A stretch of DNA of 64,000 nucleotides from Flavobacterium sp. 5 (GTDB taxonomy: Bacteria > Bacteroidota > Bacteroidia > Flavobacteriales > Flavobacteriaceae): positions 4,898,001 to 4,962,000 of the forward strand of contig NZ_PHUE01000001.1 of the NCBI RefSeq assembly GCF_002813295.1, in the 5' to 3' direction. This document shows positions 46,397 through 55,256 of the stretch, piece after piece. The notes beneath the pieces were generated by a model. The model was not told the origin of the DNA. It worked only from the letters and a program-made list of their open reading frames with translations, and ran no database searches. Each line of letters starts with the position of its first letter. Position 1 is the stretch's first letter. The position numbers and the translations under genes are program-made.

Positions 46397-47914
46397 ATGA
46401 AAACATATTATAAAACTAAATATATACAACACCTACTTACATTTTGTTTTGTTGTAATATCCTTGAATTCTTGTTCTGATTATTTGGATGAAAAACCAAT
46501 AAGTCAACCCTCTAACGTTACTTTTTGGAGAAATAGCACTGATGCTAATTCCGCAGTTGCAGGAGGTTATGCTCAATTAAGAAAGGCTTTAAACTCAGGA
46601 TTGTCCTACTATGCACATGGAGATCTTGGAACTGATGTTTTTTCTACTGATAGAGAACTTAGGTCCGAGTTTACAGATATTATGAAATTTAAATTAGGAA
46701 AATCAGTTCCTGTAACAGACACATGGAATCCCATGTATAAAGTAAGAGATTTTTCTATATTTTATGCTGCTATAAAACAAGCTGATCTATGCCTTAAACA
46801 CATTCCAGAAATTCCAAAAGAGGAGTTTAGTGATTATGATGTACAGTATAATCAGTATATAGGGGAAGCCTATTTTATAAGAGCCTTTTCTTATTTTTAT
46901 ATGGCTCGTGTTTGGGGTAATGTGCCTATTGTTGATAGTTCAGATCCAGATATTGTTGACCTAAAGAATTATAAACGTGAGGATGTAGCAAAAGTATTAA
47001 TCAAAGCTACTGAGGATTGCCAATTAGCTCTTAAATATTTGTCATGGGATTATAGTACTGCGACTGATAAAGTAGTTAGAGCAAATGCTGGTGCAGCTTG
47101 GGCTTTACTCGCTCATATTTATGCTTGGTCTGGTAATTATCCCGCCTGTGAAATTGCTGCTGGAAATGTTATCAATAGTAATGTTTATAGCTATGTAGAT
47201 CGTAATAATTATCTAGATATTTTTAAAGGTCAGTCTGAAGAATGTATATTCGAAATTGCTCAAAATTCTGAAAATGAAGCCCAAAGTGGTAATGATCTAA
47301 GTCTTCCTCGTTTTTTACTTAGAGGAGAGTATTTGAAAACACCTAGAGGTGTGGATACAAAAGAAACAGTTTGGCAATTTGATCTTAAAACTGTACAGCA
47401 AATTTTCTTTAATGACCCAAAAGATTTAAGAAGAACGAAAGGTTTTGCAGAATTTTCAAGTCAATGGCCAATTCTTCTTAAATATTCCAAAATTATTTAC
47501 ACTAGTGAAACATCAGCATTAAGCCTTAATAATATAGTAGTTTTTCGTTTAGCTGATATTGCTTTATTACAAGCAGAAGCGCAAGCAGCACAAGGTAAAT
47601 ATGCTGAAGCAAGAGTAACATTAAATAGTATTCGAGTAATGGCTGGTTTAGAAAATTCAACTACAACTAATGACAAATTATTTGAAGCTATTATCGAAGA
47701 GCGCGGTAGAGAATTGTTTATGGAAGGACATCGCTTTTATGATTTAGTACGTTTGGCTCGTGAAAAAAAAGTGTATAAGTTCGGAGATTCTTCTAATAAA
47801 ATATCTCCAGCTGAGTTCCTAAACGGAAAGAGTTATTGGCCAATACAACCTTCATTGTTAGAAACTAATATACTGTTTACACAAACTGAATTTTGGAAAT
47901 CTCAGGCGCAATAA
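46397..47914 (+). CDS. RagB/SusD family nutrient-binding lipoprotein
   Basis: The 505-residue surface lipoprotein has lipobox Cys26 (VISLNSCSDYL). It has the SusD-like helical fold: N-terminal YLDEKPISQPSNVTFWRNSTDA, TPR-like helices with GEAYFIRAFSYFYMARVWGNVPI, and the C-terminal region with RLADIALLQAEAQAAQGKYAEAR and ERGRELFMEGHRFYDLVRLAR. These are the landmark SusD motifs. It pairs with the preceding SusC and forms the lid of the transporter. Substrate specificity cannot be deduced. Three further lipoprotein genes follow in the same operon. Confidence 0.95.
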   Translation: MKTYYKTKYIQHLLTFCFVVISLNSCSDYLDEKPISQPSNVTFWRNSTDANSAVAGGYAQLRKALNSGLSYYAHGDLGTDVFSTDRELRSEFTDIMKFKLGKSVPVTDTWNPMYKVRDFSIFYAAIKQADLCLKHIPEIPKEEFSDYDVQYNQYIGEAYFIRAFSYFYMARVWGNVPIVDSSDPDIVDLKNYKREDVAKVLIKATEDCQLALKYLSWDYSTATDKVVRANAGAAWALLAHIYAWSGNYPACEIAAGNVINSNVYSYVDRNNYLDIFKGQSEECIFEIAQNSENEAQSGNDLSLPRFLLRGEYLKTPRGVDTKETVWQFDLKTVQQIFFNDPKDLRRTKGFAEFSSQWPILLKYSKIIYTSETSALSLNNIVVFRLADIALLQAEAQAAQGKYAEARVTLNSIRVMAGLENSTTTNDKLFEAIIEERGRELFMEGHRFYDLVRLAREKKVYKFGDSSNKISPAEFLNGKSYWPIQPSLLETNILFTQTEFWKSQAQ

Positions 47915-47921
47915 TAAGATT

Positions 47922-48611
47922 ATGATAAATAAATATATAAAAACTGCAAGTATGAATTTATTTTTAAAAAACAGCATAATAGTTTTAATCCTTTTTCTGA
48001 GCATTACAGCTTGTACACAGGATGACTATTTAACAGACAGCGGAGTAGCAAAGGCTGAGACAGAATTAACAGCTTATGATTACTTAAAAGCTCATAAATA
48101 TCAAATGTTTGATACACTTATTACTTTAATCGATCATTATGATTTAAAAGAGACTATTAATTCCTCTGGAACTTTCTTTGCTCCAGATGATTATAGTATA
48201 AAACGTTTTTTAGAAGCTAAAGAAAAAGCTCTGAATCCTGGTTCCCCAGGAGAAGTACCAAAGACATATACATTAGATGATTTATTAAATGACCCAACTA
48301 TTACTTCACATAGTATTTTGCAATATGTTTTTAAGGAGAAGATTTTATTGAATTCTGCAACTACTGCTGGTACAGAATATAAAACTTTGGCAGATACTTT
48401 GATTACAGTTAAGAGAATTAAAACCGATGACAAGGTTTACTATGAGCATAGTGATACTCCAGTGTATTTTCTGTACTACTGTAAGGATGGTAAAATAAAT
48501 GAAGTATGCCAAACTTCAGATATTTTAACCCAAAATGGCAATGGCACAGTACTTCATGTTCTTAATAACAGTCACGTTTTTAATCTTTTTTCAAAAGAAG
48601 TTAAAAAATAA
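47922..48611 (+). CDS. Fasciclin (FAS1)-like lipoprotein in a SUS-type operon
   Basis: This 229-residue protein has a lipoprotein signal (LFLSITAC, Cys31; an internal Met11 is an alternative start). It has a FAS1-like pattern: a helical segment FDTLITLIDHYDLKETI, then the H1-type motif SGTFFAPDDYSIKRFL, and near the C-terminus the H2-type motif NGTVLHVLNNSHVF. FAS1 domains mediate adhesion and carbohydrate or protein contacts at cell surfaces. It starts 7 bases after susD, so it is part of the uptake operon, where it probably works as an accessory surface ligand-binding protein in the SusE/F position. The FAS1 call rests on these two motifs. The middle of the protein is diverged. Confidence 0.72.
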   Translation: MINKYIKTASMNLFLKNSIIVLILFLSITACTQDDYLTDSGVAKAETELTAYDYLKAHKYQMFDTLITLIDHYDLKETINSSGTFFAPDDYSIKRFLEAKEKALNPGSPGEVPKTYTLDDLLNDPTITSHSILQYVFKEKILLNSATTAGTEYKTLADTLITVKRIKTDDKVYYEHSDTPVYFLYYCKDGKINEVCQTSDILTQNGNGTVLHVLNNSHVFNLFSKEVKK

Positions 48612-48632
48612 TTTTTTAAAATAAAACTAATT

Positions 48633-49625
48633 ATGAGAAAAAATATAATCATATCAACGCTAATAGTAACATTACTATTAATTGTTGGAGCCTGCGAAAA
48701 ACCTGAAATCGGGTATTTAAGCGATAACATTTTTTACAATAATAGTGTCTATATGGTAGAAAGAGGAAAAACTACTTATTCTGCGCCAATAGTAGCAAAT
48801 GGTTCTTCGTCTCCTCTAAATGTCGAGCTTCTTAAAGTAAAAGATTCAGTAGGAAATGATGTGACAGCAATCTTTAAAGAACCTCAGAGTATTAAGGTTT
48901 ATAAACAACCTGTGACTTATCTAGATTCTACTATGGCGCTGCTTAATTCTAGATTTAAAGATAGTATTGTGCAACCATTTAAAATAAATCCTATAGGAGG
49001 ACGTATGGAATTTACTCCAGCAACAACCTTTTTGCCAGGAGGCAGCTATTCAATAGATGTAAAGGTAAGTAATTCAAAAGGAGAGAAAACTATTGAAGAT
49101 GCCGCTAAAATTGTACTAACAAATTCAAGTGGAGTTCCTTATATATTACCATTTAAAAGGGTAAGAGACTATTCTGATGGTTCTACTTTAAATAATACGG
49201 ATGATGAAAATATAACAATAGATGTAGATTTTGTTCCTGGTACACAAGAAGAAACGAAGTGTATTTATAAATTTTTAGATAAAAATGGCGTTGCTTTTAA
49301 TCCAAAAGCAGGCGAAATTACTAGATGGATGCCAACATGGCCTTCTATAGATGATTGGGATCCTTATTTTACTCCTGTATTAACAGATACATCTATTGAG
49401 CATCAAATGCCTGGTTTAATTGGATTTACATTTCCATATTTTAATGTTGTAGTTGTCAAAGGTCAGTCTTGGGATCAGGGTGGTGATGCGCTTTGTTATT
49501 TAAATATTCCAAAAGGTCATCTTAATGAATATAATGTAAATATACAGGTCGCTTTTGCATTTCGTATTTATGCACAAGGAACATTTAATATAACGGTGCA
49601 TTTACATAAACTTACTAGAAAATAA
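48633..49625 (+). CDS. SUS-operon lipoprotein of unknown domain type
   Basis: This 330-residue lipoprotein (LIVGAC, Cys21) has beta-rich content with a central segment FLPGGSYSIDVKVSNSKGEKTI that resembles an Ig-like strand pair. It occupies the place of SusE/SusF-like surface-binding proteins. It may match one of the DUF5007-type families in the Bacteroidota, but I cannot confirm this from the sequence alone. The gaps to its neighbours are 21 and 16 bases. The probable role is ligand capture at the cell surface. No catalytic residues are recognisable. Confidence 0.7.
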   Translation: MRKNIIISTLIVTLLLIVGACEKPEIGYLSDNIFYNNSVYMVERGKTTYSAPIVANGSSSPLNVELLKVKDSVGNDVTAIFKEPQSIKVYKQPVTYLDSTMALLNSRFKDSIVQPFKINPIGGRMEFTPATTFLPGGSYSIDVKVSNSKGEKTIEDAAKIVLTNSSGVPYILPFKRVRDYSDGSTLNNTDDENITIDVDFVPGTQEETKCIYKFLDKNGVAFNPKAGEITRWMPTWPSIDDWDPYFTPVLTDTSIEHQMPGLIGFTFPYFNVVVVKGQSWDQGGDALCYLNIPKGHLNEYNVNIQVAFAFRIYAQGTFNITVHLHKLTRK

Positions 49626-49641
49626 TTTAAATACATTTAAG

Positions 49642-50934
49642 ATGAATAAATTAATTTTATATACTTACCTCCTACTAGGATGCTTATTTGTATCCTGTAA
49701 CGACTCGATAGACGAAACTGTAAATGAAAGGACTAGTTTTAATCTCGATTTGTATTTTGAAACGTATGGTTTTCAAAAGGCAGAAATGTCAACAACAGAA
49801 GATGAGTTTAGCTATATTTTAAAAATAAAAAATAAAGATGCAGCACCTTTAGATGTAACTTTAAAAGTTGATGAACAAATTCTGAATGATTACAATAGCG
49901 TTCAGAAAACGGATTATAAAATACTACCAGCAAGTTATTATACGCTAACAGAATCATTAAAACTTAATGCAATAGAAACTAGTACACCTATAGTTTTTAA
50001 TATTCAAAAAATTGTAGATGAGTTAGGTTTAGAAGCTTCTGCAAATTATGTGGTTCCAATAAAACTACAATCAAATACTGCGGATTCTAATAATGACAGC
50101 ATTGGTAGTCAAGCAATAGTGCATGTTGCTATAGCAGATCCAACACTCTTTTTTGACGATAAAGTGGTAAAGCTTGTCGTTGACGATACCGTAGCAAAAC
50201 CAATTTTAAAAGTGTATGCTAAATATAATTTTAATAACATTGATGTTTCTAAATTCACAGTTCAAGCAAATCCAGATAAAGTTGCGACTTATAATGCTGC
50301 TAATAATACCAATTATTTGAGTTTTCCAGCAGGTAGTTATAGCTTTAAATCCATCGAAGTTGATAAAAGTAAGCATCAATTAACAATAAGCTATGAACTA
50401 GATTCAAAATTACTAGATACCGAAGGTATTAATTCTTACCTGTTGCCTTTAGATTTTGTTTCAGCTGAATATATTATACAGCCAGATACAACCATTAATT
50501 TAGATGTTAGCTTTAAATCTACAAAACCAGTATATGAAGGCGTTTTCGATTTAACTACAAATCAACCACCAACAAATGACTATTTTGGTTATCAAGTAAC
50601 TATTGATTTATCTCAAGCAGCTAAACTTTTGAAAACTACAGAAGACGAATTAAAAATAAGAAGCAATATTGTTTTTTATGCTATCAATAACGATGATAGA
50701 ACTTTTATGAAAGATTATACAGCTAATCCTCCAGGTTTTTGGTTTAGTAAAAATGGTAATGCTGAGGGTTATAATGATAATTCATTAATGTATGTAGAGT
50801 ATGACAATGATGGCATACTTAATATTGGTCAATTCCCAGATGCAACAGTATCAGGAGATAAATATACGGTCTCAATGGCTTTGGTCTATAATGGATTAAT
50901 GGTACGATATAATATACATTTAAATATAAATTAA
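49642..50934 (+). CDS. DUF1735 / BT_3987-like surface lipoprotein
   Basis: This 430-residue lipoprotein (LFVSC, Cys19) begins with repeated Ig-like DUF1735-type modules. The first (about 25-155) has VTLKVDEQILNDYNSVQKTDYKILPASYY, and the second (about 175-300) has AKYNFNNIDVSKFTVQANPDKVATYNAANNTNYLSFP. Both follow the YNxxNxTxYxxLP pattern of the family. The C-terminal about 130 residues resemble a DUF4361-type beta-sandwich (FWFSKNGNAEGYNDNSLMYVEY). Such proteins are the variable glycan- or protein-binding members of SusCD loci. It is the last gene of the operon and is followed by a terminator 21 bases later. Confidence 0.78.
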   Translation: MNKLILYTYLLLGCLFVSCNDSIDETVNERTSFNLDLYFETYGFQKAEMSTTEDEFSYILKIKNKDAAPLDVTLKVDEQILNDYNSVQKTDYKILPASYYTLTESLKLNAIETSTPIVFNIQKIVDELGLEASANYVVPIKLQSNTADSNNDSIGSQAIVHVAIADPTLFFDDKVVKLVVDDTVAKPILKVYAKYNFNNIDVSKFTVQANPDKVATYNAANNTNYLSFPAGSYSFKSIEVDKSKHQLTISYELDSKLLDTEGINSYLLPLDFVSAEYIIQPDTTINLDVSFKSTKPVYEGVFDLTTNQPPTNDYFGYQVTIDLSQAAKLLKTTEDELKIRSNIVFYAINNDDRTFMKDYTANPPGFWFSKNGNAEGYNDNSLMYVEYDNDGILNIGQFPDATVSGDKYTVSMALVYNGLMVRYNIHLNIN

Positions 50935-50954
50935 GATTTTTAGAGACTAATTAT

Positions 50955-50995
50955 AAAAAAGACTGCATGTGTTCAAACACTTTGCAGTCTTTTTT
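50955..50995 (+). terminator. Terminator of the SUS-type operon
   Basis: AAAAAAGACTGCA (50955-50967) pairs with TGCAGTCTTTTTT (50983-50995). An inner stem GTGTT/AACAC closes the hairpin. The T-run gives a clean rho-independent signal on the plus strand, and the A-run makes it usable on the other strand. Confidence 0.9.
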
Positions 50996-51035
50996 GGTTT
51001 TAAAAGGCATCAGATATCAATTTATTTCCAAATCA

Positions 51036-51070
51036 AAAAACCTCCAAAATCAATGAATTTGGAGGTTTTT
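51036..51070 (-). terminator. Terminator of maeB
   Basis: AAAAACCTCCAAA (51036-51048) pairs with TTTGGAGGTTTTT (51058-51070), with T-runs on both strands. It lies 40 bases after the maeB stop, between the two convergent units, so it likely serves both. Confidence 0.88.
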
Positions 51071-51109
51071 AAAATTAGACCTAATCTTTTATTAATAGAG
51101 AACTAAGCA

Positions 51110-53389
51110 TTAGCTTTTACTTTTTTCACGCTCTTGAGCATCAATTACAGCTACAGCAGTCATATTTACAATTTCATTTACGCTTGCTCCTAATTGAAGA
51201 ATATGAATAGCTTCGCTTAATCCCATCATGATTGGACCAATAGATTCAGACTTATTCAGTTCCTTCAATAATTTATAAGTAATATTAGCTGATTCTAAAT
51301 TTGGAAAAATAAGCGTATTCACTTTTTTACCTGCTAATTTGGAAAAAGGAAAAGTCTTTTGCAATAATTCTGTATTTAAAGCAAAATCTGTTTGAATATC
51401 TCCATCTACTAATAAATCTGGATTCTTTTCATGCAAAATATTTACTGCTTTTCTAACTTTTGCAGCGTTAGGATGCGTTGATGAACCAAAATTAGAATAA
51501 GAAAGCATCGCAATAACAGAATCAAAACCAAAAGAGCTAGCTACGTTTGCAGTCATTTGAGCAATGTCTGCCAATTCATCTGCTGTTGGTTCAATATTAA
51601 TTGCTGTATCAGCCAAAAACATTGGACCTCGCTCTGTTGTCAAAATATTAACTGTTGCAACCTTTTTTACATCCTGAGCTTTTCCGACAACTTCAAAAAT
51701 TGGTTTTACAACCGTTGGGTAGGATCTTGAGTAACCTGAAATCATACCATCAGCATCCCCTTCAAGAACCATCATCGCACCAAAATAATTTCGTTCTCGC
51801 ATTTTTGACTGAGAACTATATAAAGTAGCTCCACTTCTTTTTCTATTATTCCAATATTTCTGAGCATATTGATCTCTTTTTTCTTTAGATTCTGCATCTT
51901 TAGAATCAATAATAACAATATCTGCATTAAAGTCTAACTCCTTTTTAAACCCTAAAATAGTCTCTTTGTTACCTAATAAAATTGGCTCAGCAATTCCTTC
52001 TTCATAAACAATTTGAGCTGCTTTCAAAACATCCAAATGATCTGCCTCTGCAAAAACAATCTTCTTAGGATTTATTTTTGCCCTATTATGTAGCATTCGA
52101 ACCACTTTATTATCATTACCAGAACGCAACAACAATTCTTCTTTATAATTGTCCCAATTTTCAATCTTAATTCGAGCAACCCCACTATCGATAGCTGCTT
52201 TGGCAATAGCAGGAGGAATTGAATAAATTAATCTAGGATCAAAAGGTTTAGGTATAATGTAATCTTTACCAAAAGCTAGACGAGTTTCACCATAAGTAAT
52301 ATTTACTTGTTCAGGAACAGATTCTTTTGCTAATTCAGCTAAGGCTTTTACCGCAGCCATTTTCATTTCCTCGTTAATTTTTGTTGCTCTAACATCTAAT
52401 GCTCCCCTAAAAATATATGGAAATCCCAAAACATTATTTACTTGGTTAGGATGATCAGAACGTCCTGTTGCCATAATGATGTCTTTTCTAGTTTGTACTG
52501 CCAATTCATAGGCAATCTCTGGGTCTGGATTGGCCATTGCAAAAACAATAGGATCTTTTGCCATAGTCAATAACATCGCTGGATTAACCACATCAGCAAT
52601 AGATAATCCGATAAAAACATCGGCATTGACCATAGCTTCTTCTAAAGTATCTATTTTTCTATCCGAAGCAAATTCTAATTTTTCAATTGATAAATTTTCT
52701 CTATCACTTCTGATTACTCCTTTACTATCTAACATCACAATATTTTCGGCACGTGCTCCAAAAGCTTTATAGAGTTTGGTACAAGAAACAGCGGCAGCTC
52801 CTGCCCCACTAACAACAATGCGAACTTCTTCTATTTTTTTATCTATTATTTCTAAAGCATTTAGTAAAGCTGCAGCCGAAATAATCGCAGTACCATGCTG
52901 ATCATCGTGCATCACCGGAATATCCAACTCTTCTTTAAGTCTTCTTTCTATTTCAAAAGCCTCAGGTGCTTTTATATCTTCTAGATTAATACCACCAAAA
53001 GTTGGCGACATTATTTTCACCGTTTCTATGAATTTATCTACATCTTTAGTATCCAATTCAATATCAATACTATCAATATCAGCAAAAATTTTAAACAATA
53101 ATGCTTTTCCTTCCATAACTGGTTTAGAAGCTTCTGGGCCGATATCTCCCAATCCTAAAACAGCAGTTCCGTTAGAAATTACAGCTACTAAATTTCCCTT
53201 GGCGGTATATTTGTAAACGTTATTTACATCCTTAGCAATTTCTAAACAAGGCTCAGCTACTCCCGGAGAATAGGCTAGCCCTAAATCACGTTGTGTAGCA
53301 TAAGGTTTTGTAGGCACAATTTTAATTTTACCTGGTTGAGGTTTTTCATGATACTGTAGGGCTTCTTTCTTAAATTTATCTTTACTCAT
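51110..53389 (-). CDS. maeB: NADP-dependent malic enzyme with phosphotransacetylase-like domain
   Basis: This cytoplasmic enzyme oxidatively decarboxylates malate to pyruvate, yielding NADPH. The 759 residues match the MaeB architecture. The malic domain lies at about 1-425, with DLGLAYSPGVAEPCLEI, IPVMHDDQHGTAI and the Rossmann motif VVSGAGAAAVSC. It is followed by a phosphate acetyl/butyryl transferase-like domain (about 430-750), with YSRSYPTVV and MGLSEAIHILQLG. In E. coli the second domain serves in allosteric control by acetyl-CoA. The gene is monocistronic: a terminator lies downstream and 245 non-coding bases separate it from the SusD gene upstream. A small AT-rich hairpin lies just before the start (53411-53427). 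Confidence 0.96.
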   Translation of the reverse strand: MSKDKFKKEALQYHEKPQPGKIKIVPTKPYATQRDLGLAYSPGVAEPCLEIAKDVNNVYKYTAKGNLVAVISNGTAVLGLGDIGPEASKPVMEGKALLFKIFADIDSIDIELDTKDVDKFIETVKIMSPTFGGINLEDIKAPEAFEIERRLKEELDIPVMHDDQHGTAIISAAALLNALEIIDKKIEEVRIVVSGAGAAAVSCTKLYKAFGARAENIVMLDSKGVIRSDRENLSIEKLEFASDRKIDTLEEAMVNADVFIGLSIADVVNPAMLLTMAKDPIVFAMANPDPEIAYELAVQTRKDIIMATGRSDHPNQVNNVLGFPYIFRGALDVRATKINEEMKMAAVKALAELAKESVPEQVNITYGETRLAFGKDYIIPKPFDPRLIYSIPPAIAKAAIDSGVARIKIENWDNYKEELLLRSGNDNKVVRMLHNRAKINPKKIVFAEADHLDVLKAAQIVYEEGIAEPILLGNKETILGFKKELDFNADIVIIDSKDAESKEKRDQYAQKYWNNRKRSGATLYSSQSKMRERNYFGAMMVLEGDADGMISGYSRSYPTVVKPIFEVVGKAQDVKKVATVNILTTERGPMFLADTAINIEPTADELADIAQMTANVASSFGFDSVIAMLSYSNFGSSTHPNAAKVRKAVNILHEKNPDLLVDGDIQTDFALNTELLQKTFPFSKLAGKKVNTLIFPNLESANITYKLLKELNKSESIGPIMMGLSEAIHILQLGASVNEIVNMTAVAVIDAQEREKSKS

Positions 53390-53584
53390 AATATCTTAAA
53401 TCATTAAAACCTACTAAAAAACAGTAGTTTTTTTATATTAAATTTATTCATTTCATTAACACAATCTATCAATTCTAAAATTAATTTACATTGTAACAAA
53501 AGTCATTTCTTTTGTCTTTTTTATATTTCAGTGGAAATTATATCGAAAATTTCATCTATCATTCTAGTAATTATTTTAAAAAAA

Positions 53585-53607
53585 AGGAGGTAAATAAATT
53601 ACCTCCT
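53585..53607 (-). terminator. Rho-independent terminator after second SusD gene
   Basis: AGGAGGTAA (53585-53593), loop ATAAA and TTACCTCCT (53599-53607) are followed on the minus strand by TTTTTTT. It lies 28 bases past the SusD stop. Confidence 0.9.
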
Positions 53608-53634
53608 AATAAAACTAAAACTAACTCAAAATTA

Positions 53635-55245
53635 TTATTGTATGTAACCTGGATTTTGTTTCAAATTACTATTTCTCTCCAATTGAACCTTTGGTATTGG
53701 AAGAATCTTTCTAAAAGCACCAGCAGGATTAGCTTTGTTTGAAAACCAAGATTTTGTTGAAAATACTCCAAATCGTATTAAATCTTGTTTTCTATGCGCT
53801 TCTCCGACAAATTCCCAAGCTAGTTCATCTAAGAAACCTCCATACTGAATATCTGCTCCTCCTTCATAATCTGTAATTACTCCAGAATCATAAGTTCCGT
53901 ATTTATAAACACTACCACCTAAAAGTTTAGCTCCTGTAACAGTTGCTTTAGCTGGATTGGTGTTTTTAAAATCTCTTTGTCTGATTTCTGTTACAATTGC
54001 TGCTGCCCCATTAGCATCTCCAGTTCTTAACAAACATTCTGCTTTAATCATCATGGCATCAGTTAATCTATAAAATGGAACATCATTACTTGTTTGTCCA
54101 ATTTCACCAGTACCAATTTCATATTTAACCATTCTATATCCTTCATTAGGTTCGCAACCATTTACATTAGTCAAATAATTAATATATTCAAATTGTTGCC
54201 CATTTTCTAACATTATTGGTTCTCCTTTACTATCAAACTGTTTTCCTCCTAACCAAGAATCTTTTAATCGTTGATCATCTGGATCATAAGTATCTATAAA
54301 TTGAGGTATTCCACCAGTTCCGTTCCAAGGTCCTCCAGCCAAATCATAAGTTCTCTGACTTTCGGCTGCTAATGTTTTGAATGGCCAATAATTTCCACCG
54401 GCTTTAATTTGATCAAAAGGAATAGAAAATATTTCTTCCGGTGAACTTTCATTTTTTATTTTAAAATTGTCCAAATAATTACTTGTCAAACTAAATTTAC
54501 CGCTATTAATAACCTCATTAACCTCAGCCAAGGCTTCGTTCCATTTTGGTGTTCCTATATACACTTCTGCATTTAAATATAATTTTGCTAAAGTCATTTT
54601 AACAGCCCACTTTGTAATTTTCCCATAAGTGGCACTATTATTTTCTTCACTTAAATAAGGTAAAGCTCCTTTTAATTCACTTTCTACAAAATCATATACT
54701 TCTTTTCCTGTATTCTGTGTTGGCAAATATCCTTTTGGGAAATCATATTTGGTTACTATAGGAACATTTCTAAAATTATCTAATAATAAATAATAATAAA
54801 TAGCTCTTAGTGCTCTCAATTCTTGAAAAATGGTTTCTTTATTCTCAATACCTGGTATTTGTTCTATTTGAAAAATTGCTTTATTAACACTATTTACACC
54901 ATTATATAAATAAATCCAATTTCCATCCGCATGAGGAAGCGGAGCCTCATAAGTGTGTTGATGCATTGTGATGTAATAATCTCCCCATCCAATACCATTT
55001 CGTTGTGGTGTTACCATTAAATCTGATGATTCTTCATACAAGCAAAATGCTGCATCCCAACCCCAATAAACATCTCTAAATGAGGTATAAGCTGGTGCTA
55101 TAAGACTAGTCAAATCTTCTGCTGTAAATTTAGTATTCTCTGCAAGGACTTTATCATAAACATTCTCGTCCAAATTTGTACATCCTGCTCCTAAAAATAG
55201 TAAGCTCGAAGCAAGTATTTTATATACTATGTTTTTATTTTTCAT
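53635..55245 (-). CDS. RagB/SusD family nutrient-binding lipoprotein (second locus)
   Basis: This 536-residue SusD-type surface lipoprotein has lipobox Cys22 (LFLGAGCTNLDENVYDK). Family landmarks are FQELRALRAIYYYLLLDNFRNVPIV, LAKLYLNAEVYIGTPKW and MMIKAECLLRTGDANGAAAIVTEIRQRD. The C-terminal helix ELAWEFVGEAHRKQDLIRFG holds the typical EF(V)GEAHRKQDLIRFG signature. It follows its SusC by 11 bases. It differs clearly from the first SusD, so the two loci are likely for different substrates. It is closed by a strong terminator and then the unrelated maeB. Confidence 0.95.
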   Translation of the reverse strand: MKNKNIVYKILASSLLFLGAGCTNLDENVYDKVLAENTKFTAEDLTSLIAPAYTSFRDVYWGWDAAFCLYEESSDLMVTPQRNGIGWGDYYITMHQHTYEAPLPHADGNWIYLYNGVNSVNKAIFQIEQIPGIENKETIFQELRALRAIYYYLLLDNFRNVPIVTKYDFPKGYLPTQNTGKEVYDFVESELKGALPYLSEENNSATYGKITKWAVKMTLAKLYLNAEVYIGTPKWNEALAEVNEVINSGKFSLTSNYLDNFKIKNESSPEEIFSIPFDQIKAGGNYWPFKTLAAESQRTYDLAGGPWNGTGGIPQFIDTYDPDDQRLKDSWLGGKQFDSKGEPIMLENGQQFEYINYLTNVNGCEPNEGYRMVKYEIGTGEIGQTSNDVPFYRLTDAMMIKAECLLRTGDANGAAAIVTEIRQRDFKNTNPAKATVTGAKLLGGSVYKYGTYDSGVITDYEGGADIQYGGFLDELAWEFVGEAHRKQDLIRFGVFSTKSWFSNKANPAGAFRKILPIPKVQLERNSNLKQNPGYIQ

Positions 55246-55256
55246 TTTGATTTAAT

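Noticed and set aside
53411..53427. CTACT...AGTAG hairpin just before maeB
   Set aside because: The stem is only 5 bp, AT-rich and bulged. It is too weak to call an attenuator or terminator.
53512..53742. 76-codon plus-strand frame across the terminator of the second SusD gene
   Set aside because: It runs through the terminator hairpin and into the antisense of susD, and its composition is not coding-like.
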